A stretch of DNA of 64,000 bases from Clostridia bacterium (GCA_016937975.1 JAFGVN010000141.1:1-64000), one strand, 5' to 3'. Counted from the stretch's first letter, positions 25,032-33,789 are shown. The notes: a model not told the origin generated them from the sequence alone. Made by a program: numbers and translations.

Positions 25032-26684
25032 TTATACTTCCATGATGAAATATGTAATATCATCTTCATTGGATCCCATTTCTTCATTGATATAAGATTT
25101 TATTTTTTCGTTTAAACTTTTTAAACTTCGGTTTCTATAATCAAATAGGACCTCTTCCAAAGTCTCTTGTGAAATAGTATTGTTTTTTCTATTGTCAACC
25201 AGGCCATCTGTATAGAAAATAATTCGATCTCCTTTATCCAACTGTAAGATTTCACTTGTATAGGTTGGTGTAAAATAGGCACTCATTTTACAAATTGGAA
25301 AACCTTGACTTTTATCTAAATAACTTTTCGTACCATCTTTTTTCATTAAGATGGGATAACAGTTTATACCTCCAGAAGCATATGTTAAAATACCAGTTTC
25401 TATGTTATACGAGGCAAAAAACATTACCATGTACATCTCATCAGGAAATTTCATTTTATTGAATTCTTCATAGAAATGTTTTAGGTTTCTATGAGGCTTT
25501 AATCCTCTATATTTCATGATTAGTTTTTCTGATGATTTAATATAATTGTTGCAAAACATAGTCATTAAAGCAGCAGAAACACCATGTCCTGATACATCAA
25601 GAACATACATCCCTATATTTTCATCATCTAATCTATATATGTCAAAGAAGTCTCCACTTAATCTTTCACAAGGAAAGTATTCTGAAACAAAAATAACTTT
25701 GTTGAAATTGACTTTTCTAGCTGGCAACAAAGACTGTTGTATACTTTTTGCATACTCAATCTCTTGAATCAAACGCATGTTGTTGTTCTTCATTTCAGTG
25801 GTTCTACGATCAACAATAACCTCTAGATTTTCAGCATAAAGTTTTATTTGTTTTTCTTCGTTAATTAAATGTTGTATTGGACTTAAAATATTGTAACCAA
25901 AGATGGCATTGTATAAATATATATAGCCTATAAAAATATAACCCGTATATATAAAATGGAATAAATAGGTGTAATTCACAAAGGTTAAACGGATAATCTG
26001 TGCAATTAAAAGAATAATCAATCCGTTCATAAACAACATAAGATATCGATTCTTTTTAATGGCATAACTTCTATAATGAAATGCAAAGGTAAGAATTAAG
26101 ACAACTGATACCAAGTATTCAGTTATGGTATGTATATGCTCAGGGATTATAATATCCAATGCAATTCTCCCTGTATTTAGGGATAGAGCTACAATAACGG
26201 ATATTGTCCATAAACCATAAATAATGACTCTTAATAACGTCGCATTATAGTTTTCAATTGTTGCGTCGATGGAAACCATAGCGCCAAGCAGCATTCCTAC
26301 AGCGATGATTAGTCTACTCAAGGAAGATAAATATAATAAAGTGTCATAATTTAATTCTGAATTTAACCAATTTACATTCGCAAAAGCAATGAAACCAACA
26401 CCACCACCAAGTGCAAAAAAAACAGCATACAAAATCATCCTAGTTCGATTAGTTGTTTTTATGGCACGTCTACAAATATTTACAACGAGTAAGGAGATGG
26501 CTATAATACCAAATTCAAATACAAAGGGAATCCCTTGCATACCTGTAGTATTAATAAATTTTGTTAAGCTCGATTCCCAAATAAAGGATATAAAAAATAA
26601 AATCAGAAGAAGACCGATGGAAAATACCATCGATCCATATTCTGAATAAACAATTAATTCTTTAACTTTCTTTAGAGACTTCAT
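25032..26684 (-). CDS. Membrane SpoIIE/RsbU-type PP2C protein phosphatase
   Basis: 550 residues. The first 265 or so hold eight or nine membrane helices resembling a MASE-type sensor region. A coiled-coil linker (about 270-325) leads into a PP2C-like domain (about 330-550). The metal-binding acidic residues are in LSGDFFDIYRLDD, MYVLDVSGHGVSAAL, FYTDGLVD and the final EDDITYFIM. This class dephosphorylates anti-sigma-factor antagonists; no STAS antagonist or RsbW-like kinase is nearby. It is the last gene of a tight operon, 15 bases after the uridine kinase. What it senses is unknown. Confidence 0.9.
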   Translation of the reverse strand: MKSLKKVKELIVYSEYGSMVFSIGLLLILFFISFIWESSLTKFINTTGMQGIPFVFEFGIIAISLLVVNICRRAIKTTNRTRMILYAVFFALGGGVGFIAFANVNWLNSELNYDTLLYLSSLSRLIIAVGMLLGAMVSIDATIENYNATLLRVIIYGLWTISVIVALSLNTGRIALDIIIPEHIHTITEYLVSVVLILTFAFHYRSYAIKKNRYLMLFMNGLIILLIAQIIRLTFVNYTYLFHFIYTGYIFIGYIYLYNAIFGYNILSPIQHLINEEKQIKLYAENLEVIVDRRTTEMKNNNMRLIQEIEYAKSIQQSLLPARKVNFNKVIFVSEYFPCERLSGDFFDIYRLDDENIGMYVLDVSGHGVSAALMTMFCNNYIKSSEKLIMKYRGLKPHRNLKHFYEEFNKMKFPDEMYMVMFFASYNIETGILTYASGGINCYPILMKKDGTKSYLDKSQGFPICKMSAYFTPTYTSEILQLDKGDRIIFYTDGLVDNRKNNTISQETLEEVLFDYRNRSLKSLNEKIKSYINEEMGSNEDDITYFIMEV

Positions 26685-26699
26685 TCTTACTCCAACTTA

Positions 26700-28343
26700 T
26701 TACTCTGTAAAATAACTTCCACCAATAAATTCTTTCAGGATTGATGTGATTGGTACTAAAGTGTCATCATCAATAGATTTAAAATAAGATAAAAATTTCA
26801 ACAATCTTTTTGCTTCTCTATACTCAGGCAGATCTTCAGAAATCGCTTCTAAGAGTGGTTCTGCATGTTTCTTTAAAATAGATAATTCAAAACTTAAAGC
26901 AGAATTAAACATGGCATCAGCTTCTTCTTGAAATGGGAAAATATTCTTTTCTTCACCACGTCTTACGGAAGGCCATAGTTTAAGTGTTTTTAAAGCATCG
27001 TGACCTCTGTACTTGCTATCTCTTACTATTCTTCTGATTAAACGTGAATCCGTTGTAGGAATTCTGTTGTGTTCATCAATATTCAATTGTGTCAATGCAC
27101 TAATATATATTTTGAATTTATGCTCTGCTGCAATTTGTGCAGTCAATTTTTCGTTTAAGCCATGAATCCCTTCAATTATTATCGGCTGATGTTCATGAAT
27201 TTTTAAGGTTCTACCATTATATTCTCGTTCACCTTTAATAAAATTAAAAGTTGGAAATTCTACTTCTTTACCTTCAATTAAGCCTGCCAAGTCAATGTTA
27301 AATTGCTTAACATCTACAGCATCAATGGATTCAAAATCAGGATCACCTTTTTCATCGACAGGTGTAAATTCTCGATTAACAAAATAATCATCTGTTGACA
27401 ATGTAATGGGATCGTAGCCATTGACCATTAATTGTATTCTTAAACGATTTGCAAAAGTTGTTTTCCCTGATGAAGATGGACCAGCAATTAAAATGACCTT
27501 TTTGTCTAATGAGGTTATTTTATCAGCAATTTGTGCAACCTTTTTTTCTTGTAAAGCTTCACCTAAAATCATCAACTCTTTATAATTGTCTTTTTCAATT
27601 TCTTCATTTAATTCAAAAACATTACTGACACTTACAATATCTCCCCATTTTTCAGATTCTCTAAAAATGACACCAAGTTTTTTGTGATCTTCAAACTCAG
27701 GCAACTCAAATGGTGAAGAACTAATTGGATGCCTTAAAATTACACCATGATCATAAGGAATCAGATCAAAAGAATGAATATAATCCACTGATGGCATCAT
27801 ATAACCATAAAAATAGTTTTTTAACCACCCGCAGGTATAAATATTAATTTGATCATGTTCACGATATTTCAACAATTTGGCTTTAGAGTGAAATTCCAAA
27901 TCTTCAAATATTTTTTTTGCTTGTTCTAAATCCACATTCTCTTTATGAATTTTTTCCTTCGTTTCAATGATTTCACTCATTCTTGTTTTGATATTCTCTA
28001 TATCTTCATGTGTCAATTCACGATGATACTGAAAATCACAATACAGCCCCTTACTTAATGAATGTCTAATGTTCACTTGCAAATTCCTAAACAGTTCCAT
28101 AGCAGCACGAATGAAAACAAAGGACAAGGTTCTTTGATAAATACGTATACCATCAGACATGGTTAAATCTATCCACTCTATGGTTGCATCTTCACTAACT
28201 TCTTTAAACAGCTCTTGAAGTTTATTATTGACAATGGCAGCTACAATTGTTGGTTGGTCTTTTTTTTGATATTCATTTTTAAGATTTTCCAATAATACGG
28301 GTTGATTATATTCTAAAACGTCAGAACCTATTTTAAGTTTCAT
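26700..28343 (-). CDS. Nucleoside (uridine) kinase with N-terminal TGS and ThrRS-editing-like domains
   Basis: 547 residues. Residues 1-60 look like a TGS domain, 60-225 like the threonyl-tRNA synthetase second additional domain (HRELTHEDIENIKTRM), and 280-480 are a phosphoribulokinase/uridine kinase domain with P-loop GPSSSGKTT (288-296), the STDDYF strand, IIIEGIHGLNE and RRIVRDSKYRG. It should phosphorylate uridine or cytidine with ATP or GTP for pyrimidine salvage. This three-part layout is a known Firmicute/Thermotoga type. It is 13 bases after the HEPN gene and downstream of a pseudouridine synthase in the same operon. Confidence 0.9.
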   Translation of the reverse strand: MKLKIGSDVLEYNQPVLLENLKNEYQKKDQPTIVAAIVNNKLQELFKEVSEDATIEWIDLTMSDGIRIYQRTLSFVFIRAAMELFRNLQVNIRHSLSKGLYCDFQYHRELTHEDIENIKTRMSEIIETKEKIHKENVDLEQAKKIFEDLEFHSKAKLLKYREHDQINIYTCGWLKNYFYGYMMPSVDYIHSFDLIPYDHGVILRHPISSSPFELPEFEDHKKLGVIFRESEKWGDIVSVSNVFELNEEIEKDNYKELMILGEALQEKKVAQIADKITSLDKKVILIAGPSSSGKTTFANRLRIQLMVNGYDPITLSTDDYFVNREFTPVDEKGDPDFESIDAVDVKQFNIDLAGLIEGKEVEFPTFNFIKGEREYNGRTLKIHEHQPIIIEGIHGLNEKLTAQIAAEHKFKIYISALTQLNIDEHNRIPTTDSRLIRRIVRDSKYRGHDALKTLKLWPSVRRGEEKNIFPFQEEADAMFNSALSFELSILKKHAEPLLEAISEDLPEYREAKRLLKFLSYFKSIDDDTLVPITSILKEFIGGSYFTE

Positions 28344-28356
28344 ATGGTACTCCTTT

Positions 28357-29133
28357 CTAATTTAGATGATCAATTAATTCATAGATATACTCATTTATTT
28401 GTGCATATTTATATCGTTCAAGTTTTACATCCAATTTCTTTAAGCATTTATCAAAGTCATCTAAAACATTATATGGGTTACCATAATATCTATAGATGTC
28501 ATCAATTGAAACTCCTTTAAATCCGTGACCTACAATAGAATCATTTCGAAGTTCAATTAATGCTTTCATATGGTCTGAATTTAAGATTTTTTCTATTTCT
28601 GAGTACTTATATTCATTTTTAAGATATCGATGAATATAAGTGGTGATTCCATACATTAAATTAGAGTTGTAAATGCGATACTTCTTTCTAAGTTTCTTTA
28701 AAATTTCTCTTTTTTCCATTTGGAGATGAATCAGCGAAAATCTATTTTTATCAATGTGGTTACTTACAAAAATATATTTTAAAACAGCCTCTTTAAACCG
28801 ATAGACCCGACCTAAAAAATCAATATACTCCTCATTAACAATTTGAAACTTAATATTTTCCATCAACTCAGAAAAAATAGCATCAGGGTGTCCATCAATT
28901 AAAGCATCTAAATTTTTAGACATATCTTTCACATTTTGTCTACTTTTTTCTTTTTCAGATAAAGTACCTAGTAACTGACGCGCCGTTTTAAAATCAAAAT
29001 TCACTGCATATCGGCAGGAATTCATTACCTTTGCAACATCAGTTTCATGTAACCCTTTTTCATCAAGTAAATCTAATGCGCCACCGTAATCATAACGGTC
29101 AACTAGCTTTCTTAAAGTTTTATAAGTATCCAT
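28357..29133 (-). CDS. HEPN-domain protein resembling the Csm6/Csx1 ribonuclease module, without CARF domain
   Basis: 258 residues, no signal or membrane segment, rich in basic and aromatic residues and all-helical in appearance. Two stretches recall Csm6-type HEPN domains: VDRYDYGGALDLLDE near the N terminus with a second CRYAVNFDFKTARQLL, and the catalytic-type RX6H motif in ELRNDSIVGHGFKG (Arg196, His203). HEPN RNases use such a motif, as a dimer, to cut single-stranded RNA. There is no cyclic-oligoadenylate-binding CARF domain and no CRISPR locus in the window. It lies 11 bases after a pseudouridine synthase and 13 before a uridine kinase, so a housekeeping RNA role is possible. Family assignment is by eye. 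Confidence 0.65.
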   Translation of the reverse strand: MDTYKTLRKLVDRYDYGGALDLLDEKGLHETDVAKVMNSCRYAVNFDFKTARQLLGTLSEKEKSRQNVKDMSKNLDALIDGHPDAIFSELMENIKFQIVNEEYIDFLGRVYRFKEAVLKYIFVSNHIDKNRFSLIHLQMEKREILKKLRKKYRIYNSNLMYGITTYIHRYLKNEYKYSEIEKILNSDHMKALIELRNDSIVGHGFKGVSIDDIYRYYGNPYNVLDDFDKCLKKLDVKLERYKYAQINEYIYELIDHLN

Positions 29134-29144
29134 AAATGGCCTTT

Positions 29145-30041
29145 CTACATATGTTTTTTTACAAAATCATCTATTTCCTGAGAGGATTTTTCGAAAACAT
29201 GTGATTCGACTTCTACCTTGTAGGCATGTAATAGCTGATTCTTAATATTGTTAAAAGTTTTTCCATTATATTTTCGATCACCAACAATTGGATGTCCAAT
29301 ATATGCCAAGGAACTTCTAATTTGGTGAGTACGCCCTGTTAAAAGCTCTACCTCAACCAGTGTAAATCCATTAGCGGTATTCAAACTCCTATACTTTGTA
29401 TGAACAAATTTACTTTCATCTTTCTCATTTTTACTGATGACAACTTTGTTTTTTTCTTCATCTTTTACTAAGAATCCTTTAACCTCCCCTTCCCCTTTCA
29501 GAGTTCCCCATACAATGGTTAAATAGTATTTATGAATCTTACGTTCTCGCATTAAAGCATTATATCTTTTTAAGGATTCATAGGTTTTTCCAAAAATCAC
29601 AAGACCACTGGTGTTCTTGTCTAATCTTTGTATGGATGCAGGTTTAAAAGTTCTTGTACACAATGGTTTTAAATAAGTCTGCACCTTTGTGGCTAGAGTC
29701 TTTTTGTACTCACTTTGGTCTGGATGTGTCAGTAATCCTTTAGGTTTATTTACAACTAATATTTCATCATCTTCATAAATAATATCTAAGTCTACAGTTT
29801 CGGCATCAACTATTTCTTCAACTTTAATCAGTTCATCAATGGCATTATCATGTAAATGAATTTCAACAACATCGGCTTTCTTTAACATATAGTTTTCTTC
29901 TACACGATTACCATTAACTTTAATTCTTTTCTTTCTGATTAACTTATAGATGTTTGTTTTGGTAGTGTTATTTAAGTATTTAACTAAAAAACGGTCTAAA
30001 CGTTGCTCCATTTCATTCTCAGTAATAATGATGTTTTTCAT
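29145..30041 (-). CDS. RluA-family pseudouridine synthase with S4 domain
   Basis: 298 residues. An N-terminal S4 RNA-binding domain (about 10-75; RLDRFLVKYLNNTTKTNIY) is followed by the RluA catalytic domain. The catalytic aspartate is in SIQRLDKNTSGLVIF, and further motifs are VVNKPKGLLTHP and LLTGRTHQIRSSLAYIGHPIVGD. Members convert specific uridines of 23S rRNA (RluC/RluD type) or tRNA to pseudouridine. The layout is closest to RluC, but the exact target cannot be read from sequence. It is the second gene of the operon, seven bases after the acetyltransferase. Confidence 0.9.
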   Translation of the reverse strand: MKNIIITENEMEQRLDRFLVKYLNNTTKTNIYKLIRKKRIKVNGNRVEENYMLKKADVVEIHLHDNAIDELIKVEEIVDAETVDLDIIYEDDEILVVNKPKGLLTHPDQSEYKKTLATKVQTYLKPLCTRTFKPASIQRLDKNTSGLVIFGKTYESLKRYNALMRERKIHKYYLTIVWGTLKGEGEVKGFLVKDEEKNKVVISKNEKDESKFVHTKYRSLNTANGFTLVEVELLTGRTHQIRSSLAYIGHPIVGDRKYNGKTFNNIKNQLLHAYKVEVESHVFEKSSQEIDDFVKKHM

Positions 30042-30048
30042 ACTTCTC

Positions 30049-30885
30049 CTAAAATTCTATTTCAATAATACTAAACTCAATGGATTCAACAAATCCAATG
30101 GATTCATAAAGTGATACTGCGGAATGATTATCTTTCAGCACCGCCAGTATAGGAATACAGCCCTGTGATTGTATTGTTTGTATCAAAGTACATACAAGTT
30201 TTCTTGCCAAGCCTATTCCTCTTTTGTTTGGTACAACAAAAACACCACCAATTTGCCAAAATGCTTTTACTTTTTCCTCTACAAAACCCTGTCCAACAAC
30301 TTGATGATCACATTGAGCAAATAAATACTCACCCGTTCCCATTTTAAGCTCAATTCTCTTTTGAATTTGATTGATGGTCATGTGATTTCTTCCAAAGTGC
30401 TTTTCTACTGCCACAAGGAAATTTGAAGAAGCTTTTGCAACATTAAAGGTTGCCTCAACAATTTGTTGATCCACAGAAAAATCTAAAAGTTTTTCGTTAA
30501 GAACCATATACATGCTGTTTTTATAATTATACCTTTTTACCGTTCTTTCAAACATTTTCCAAATTAATGCAACCATGTCAGCGGGCCCTGACATATACTC
30601 TGGTTTGTGGAATTTAATGGCTTTGAGTAAATCTACTTTTCTTGTAACCTGCTCACTTTTAAAATGCAATAAGCACCTTTTATTATTGGTGAAAAGGAAA
30701 ACTCCTAAAAGTAATTTTTCCTCAAAATAACCATAGTATACACCAGAATCCTTATTGGCGATTTGATATTTTAAACCTGCTTTTTCATAGCATTTTATCA
30801 ATTCAATACAACCCCAAAAGTCACTGTAAAAATACTTTTCCACTTGGGCTTGATGTGCTTCATTTAATTTAATTATTTGACTCAA
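30049..30885 (-). CDS. GNAT-family N-acetyltransferase
   Basis: 278 residues. The C-terminal part (about 150-278) is a GNAT fold: the acetyl-CoA pyrophosphate loop is VVPNKRGIGLARKLV (pattern Q/RxxGxG/A), and VLKDNHSAVSLYESIGF is the final helix-strand. The N-terminal half (HQAQVEKYFYSDFWGCIELI) is a partner domain common in uncharacterised Firmicute acetyltransferases. Substrate unknown. It is the first gene of the operon leading to RluA, HEPN, uridine kinase and phosphatase. Confidence 0.85.
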   Translation of the reverse strand: MSQIIKLNEAHQAQVEKYFYSDFWGCIELIKCYEKAGLKYQIANKDSGVYYGYFEEKLLLGVFLFTNNKRCLLHFKSEQVTRKVDLLKAIKFHKPEYMSGPADMVALIWKMFERTVKRYNYKNSMYMVLNEKLLDFSVDQQIVEATFNVAKASSNFLVAVEKHFGRNHMTINQIQKRIELKMGTGEYLFAQCDHQVVGQGFVEEKVKAFWQIGGVFVVPNKRGIGLARKLVCTLIQTIQSQGCIPILAVLKDNHSAVSLYESIGFVESIEFSIIEIEF

Positions 30886-31023
30886 GTTATACTTCTCCTT
30901 CTATTCCATTATACGTGAAAACCACTGAATACTCCAACATGTTAAAAACATATTACTAAGAATTAATTATAATGAATTTTTTGCGATAATATGGTATTCT
31001 AATTATGGTAATAGGAGGACCTC

Positions 31024-31518
31024 ATGGAGAAAGTAAAAGATTTTTTATATGACATTAGTGATTTATTCTTTTCATTATTAATTATTGGTATTATATTTTT
31101 TGTGGTTTCATGGAAGTTAACAGACACCATGTCCGTTACATGGTTTTCAAATATAGATCGAGATGCCGTAAACGAATTGGAATTCAATCCAATTACAACA
31201 CCTGATGATTCATCTATTGTTGAACCGGATGATCCTGTTGTTGAAACGGAAGACCCAATCACAGAAGAACCCATCGTTGAAGAAGTTGAAAATCCCATCG
31301 TTGAAGTTAAAGAAGTAAGTTTTACAATTGAAAAAGGCAACACAGGTTATCAAGTCGCTGTAAAATTACAAGACGAAGGTCTTATCGAGAATGTAGATGA
31401 TTTCTTATCTAAACTTGGTGAAATGGATTTAGGCAACAAACTCCAAGCTGATACATTTAAATTGAACACTGGTATGACTACAGAAGAAATCATTTTAAAA
31501 CTTGCTAGACAAGATTAG
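31024..31518 (+). CDS. Membrane-anchored protein with MltG-like LysM subdomain, lacking the catalytic domain
   Basis: 164 residues. A membrane segment (about 17-36) is followed by a repetitive Pro/Glu/Val linker (about 60-100) and then a C-terminal domain (about 102-164). That domain reads like the N-terminal LysM-like part of the endolytic transglycosylase MltG/YceG: FTIEKGNTGYQVAVKLQDEG, then DTFKLNTGMTTEEIILKL. The catalytic YceG domain with its glutamate is absent, so it probably binds peptidoglycan without cutting. Similar short YceG-like proteins occur in other Clostridia. AGGAGG lies five bases before the ATG. Monocistronic. Confidence 0.78.
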   Translation: MEKVKDFLYDISDLFFSLLIIGIIFFVVSWKLTDTMSVTWFSNIDRDAVNELEFNPITTPDDSSIVEPDDPVVETEDPITEEPIVEEVENPIVEVKEVSFTIEKGNTGYQVAVKLQDEGLIENVDDFLSKLGEMDLGNKLQADTFKLNTGMTTEEIILKLARQD

Positions 31519-31521
31519 CAA

Positions 31522-31558
31522 AACAAAACACAATCTTTCGATTGTGTTTATTTTTTTA
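31522..31558. terminator. Bidirectional terminator between the MltG-like gene and rsuA
   Basis: Perfect 10-bp stem AAACACAATC (31526-31535) and GATTGTGTTT (31540-31549) with loop TTTC, followed by ATTTTTTT on the plus strand; an A run to the left serves the minus strand. Confidence 0.9.
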
Positions 31559-32263
31559 CTTCTCTAAAAGAAGTTTGATTTCATTTTCTTTTAGAGGCCT
31601 GTATTCGCCTCTTTTTAATGTTTGATCTAAAGATAAATTACCAATAGCTATACGTTCCAAATATTCAACTTCACAACCAATGCTTTTAAACATTCTTTTA
31701 ACTTGATGATACTTACCTTCAGTGATGGTCACTTTTATTTCTGAAAGATCTGAAGAAGACAATATTTCAAGTTCAGCTGGTAGACATTTGTAATCATCTT
31801 CCAAAACCACACCAATTTTAAATATTTCCTGATGCAATGGTAAAACTTTTCCTCTTACCTTTGCAAAATAAGTTTTAGAAACATGCTTCTTTGGTGACAT
31901 TAATTGATGATTGAATTCACCATCATCTGTAATAATTAATAACCCTTCAGTATCCTTATCTAATCTGCCTACAGGAGATAATTTTCTATTTTTGTGCTCA
32001 GAAATAAGATCCAGTACCGTTTTGTGCATATTATCTTCAGTTGCTGTAATATAACCGCTAGGTTTATTCAAAAGAAGATAAATATATTTTTCATAACTGA
32101 CTTCTTGATGATCTAGTAAAATTAGATCTGTATCGGGATTGATTTTCTCGTCTATTTTTTTTACCACTTGTCCATTGACCTGAACACGTCCTTGAAAAAT
32201 AATTTTTTTCACTTCACTTCTTGTCCCAACACTCATGTTGCTTAAATACTTATCCAGTCTCAT
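31556..32263 (-). CDS. rsuA: RsuA-family 16S rRNA pseudouridine synthase
   Basis: 235 residues. S4 domain at the N terminus (MRLDKYLSNMSVGTRSEVKK) and a catalytic domain with the aspartate in VGRLDKDTEGLLIITDDGE; GKYHQVKRMFKSIG is the other family signature. RsuA modifies U516 of 16S rRNA; RluB/RluE/RluF relatives act on 23S. The length fits RsuA. I start at 32263 because GGAGG lies five bases upstream and the ATG overlaps the rsmF stop as ATGA; the longer frame runs into rsmF. Confidence 0.88.
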   Translation of the reverse strand: MRLDKYLSNMSVGTRSEVKKIIFQGRVQVNGQVVKKIDEKINPDTDLILLDHQEVSYEKYIYLLLNKPSGYITATEDNMHKTVLDLISEHKNRKLSPVGRLDKDTEGLLIITDDGEFNHQLMSPKKHVSKTYFAKVRGKVLPLHQEIFKIGVVLEDDYKCLPAELEILSSSDLSEIKVTITEGKYHQVKRMFKSIGCEVEYLERIAIGNLSLDQTLKRGEYRPLKENEIKLLLEK

Positions 32264-33576
32264 TGCAACCTCCAAGCAGCGGGATACAAATTTTTCAATT
32301 TGCCATTTGACCACTTGCCCCAACCTATTGGATAGCCATCAACACAGATTAAATTAAAACCTGGTTTCCCTTCACAATATAAAGTTTCGCATTTAAGATA
32401 TTTCTCTACATCTGTGCTTTTTCTATCCAATTCAATAATTTGCTTGAATTCAGACGCCTTTAAACCTAAGGCAAAGGCATGTGAAGGTGTAAATCTATTC
32501 TTTTTCATTTCCCCTAAATACCAACCCTCTTTAATCATTTTTAAATTATTTTGGGGCAGTTTATATCTGGGCTTTAAAAAAACATGTTCTTTTGCCACAT
32601 GAAAATAACCTTTTATGGGCTTATTTAAATAGGTATCCATAAAGACCTTTAAATCTTCAGGGGGTTCATTATAAGCTTCTTCTTCTAACAACTCTGTTAG
32701 ATTCGATTGATTTTTTAGCTTTGCTGCGAAATGACCTTCTCCTTTAATCTTGTGAGGATAAACTCTTATCGCATCTGGCATATGTATGCCTGTCTCAAAC
32801 ATTGAAAAGGGATGATGCACTACATCTAAAGGATAAAGTTTTTGTACATAACGAATCATTTCTTCGTTTTCAAATTCATTAAAGGTACAAGTGGAATATA
32901 CCATCTCACCATTTTCTTTTAAGACTTCTGGTATTATATCTAAAATTCCTCGCTGCATCTCAGTACAATTTTCAACATCATAGGTTTCATAGGCAGATGT
33001 CGCATCATCATCTTTTTTGAACATTCCCTCACCAGAACATGGTGCATCAATAACAAGGGTATCCACTGTATGATGAAGGATTTTAGCAATATTCTCCTGG
33101 GTTTCGTTTAAAACAATAATATTTTTTAATCCCATCAATTCAGCATTTCGGACAAGCGCTCTTAATCTTTTGGAGCTAATGTCGTTTGAAATCAGAAGAC
33201 CTTCATCTTCAATCATTGCTGCAAGTTGCATGCTCTTGCCACCTGGCGCTGCACATAAATCCAAAACAATGCTTCCAGGTTTTGGATCTGCAAGCTCAGC
33301 CGGCAGCATGGCTGAAGGTTCTTGAATGTAATACAACCCTGCAAAATAGTGGGGATGTTTCCCAAGTTCTTCATGATTTACATAAAAACCATTTCTTGTC
33401 CATGGTACTTCAATTAAATCAAAATCCGTTATTTTCAGAAAATCCTCTACAGATATTTTTAAAGTGTTCACTCTTATGCCTTTTATGGTTTCTCTATTAT
33501 AACTCTCTATGAAAGCATCGAACTCATCACCTAATTGTGATTTCATACGATTCAAAAATGCTACAGGTAATTTCAT
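32260..33576 (-). CDS. RsmF/RsmB-type rRNA (cytosine-C5) methyltransferase
   Basis: 438 residues. Transfers methyl from SAM to C5 of a cytosine in 16S rRNA (RsmF type) or tRNA. SAM-binding motif LDLCAAPGGKSMQLA, first catalytic cysteine in VIDAPCSGEGMFKK and the second in MVYSTCTFNEFENE are all present. The C-terminal 130 residues match the RsmF-type RNA-binding region with a PUA-like end. I start at 33576 with GGAGAAG upstream; a TTG four codons earlier overlaps that site. It is translationally coupled to rsuA, so two 16S rRNA modification enzymes are made together. Confidence 0.9.
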   Translation of the reverse strand: MKLPVAFLNRMKSQLGDEFDAFIESYNRETIKGIRVNTLKISVEDFLKITDFDLIEVPWTRNGFYVNHEELGKHPHYFAGLYYIQEPSAMLPAELADPKPGSIVLDLCAAPGGKSMQLAAMIEDEGLLISNDISSKRLRALVRNAELMGLKNIIVLNETQENIAKILHHTVDTLVIDAPCSGEGMFKKDDDATSAYETYDVENCTEMQRGILDIIPEVLKENGEMVYSTCTFNEFENEEMIRYVQKLYPLDVVHHPFSMFETGIHMPDAIRVYPHKIKGEGHFAAKLKNQSNLTELLEEEAYNEPPEDLKVFMDTYLNKPIKGYFHVAKEHVFLKPRYKLPQNNLKMIKEGWYLGEMKKNRFTPSHAFALGLKASEFKQIIELDRKSTDVEKYLKCETLYCEGKPGFNLICVDGYPIGWGKWSNGKLKNLYPAAWRLQ

Positions 33577-33610
33577 AAACTTCTCCAATATATTTAGTCA
33601 TTCAAATAAC

Positions 33611-33665
33611 GTAGAATTGAAATGGACCACATGAAATAGGAAACGCTTTCCTAATTCAATTCTAC
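33611..33665. promoter_or_regulatory. Long inverted repeat with inner 17-bp palindrome upstream of fba
   Basis: Outer arms GTAGAATTGAA (33611-33621) and TTCAATTCTAC (33655-33665) are perfect 11-bp complements. Inside lies the palindrome TAGGAAACGCTTTCCTA (33637-33653), with a central CGC as in LacI/CcpA-family operators. It differs from the Bacillus cre consensus at three positions by my alignment. It sits between the divergent rsmF and fba genes. Confidence 0.5.
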
Positions 33666-33761
33666 TACTTTTTCTCCATTTTCCTAAGCATATATGGTAT
33701 CATATATAAGGATGTGGATAAAGATATTATACAACAATTTCATATCCATTAATAGAAATAC

Positions 33762-33789
33762 GTTTATACCCGAGATATTTTGGTATGAA
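33762..33789 (+). promoter_or_regulatory. Possible fba promoter
   Basis: TGGTATGAA (33781-33789) resembles an extended -10, with TTTATA 15 bases upstream of it. Weak. The rest of the gap 33666-33920 holds AT-rich sequence and a small leader hairpin, CAGAAC-AAA-GTTCTG (33871-33885); no gene. Confidence 0.3.

Noticed and set aside
28357-29133. Type III CRISPR locus around the Csm6-like HEPN gene
   Set aside because: No repeats with spacers and no cas genes are seen anywhere in the window.
30999-31343. Minus-strand open frame rich in Ser/Thr/Gly opposite the MltG-like gene
   Set aside because: It is the antisense shadow of the Glu/Val/Pro-rich linker of the plus-strand gene, with no ribosome site of its own.
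33611-33665. Rho-independent terminator
   Set aside because: No plus-strand gene lies upstream and the T run after the stem is weak; on the minus strand it would lie before rsmF. A regulatory role fits better.
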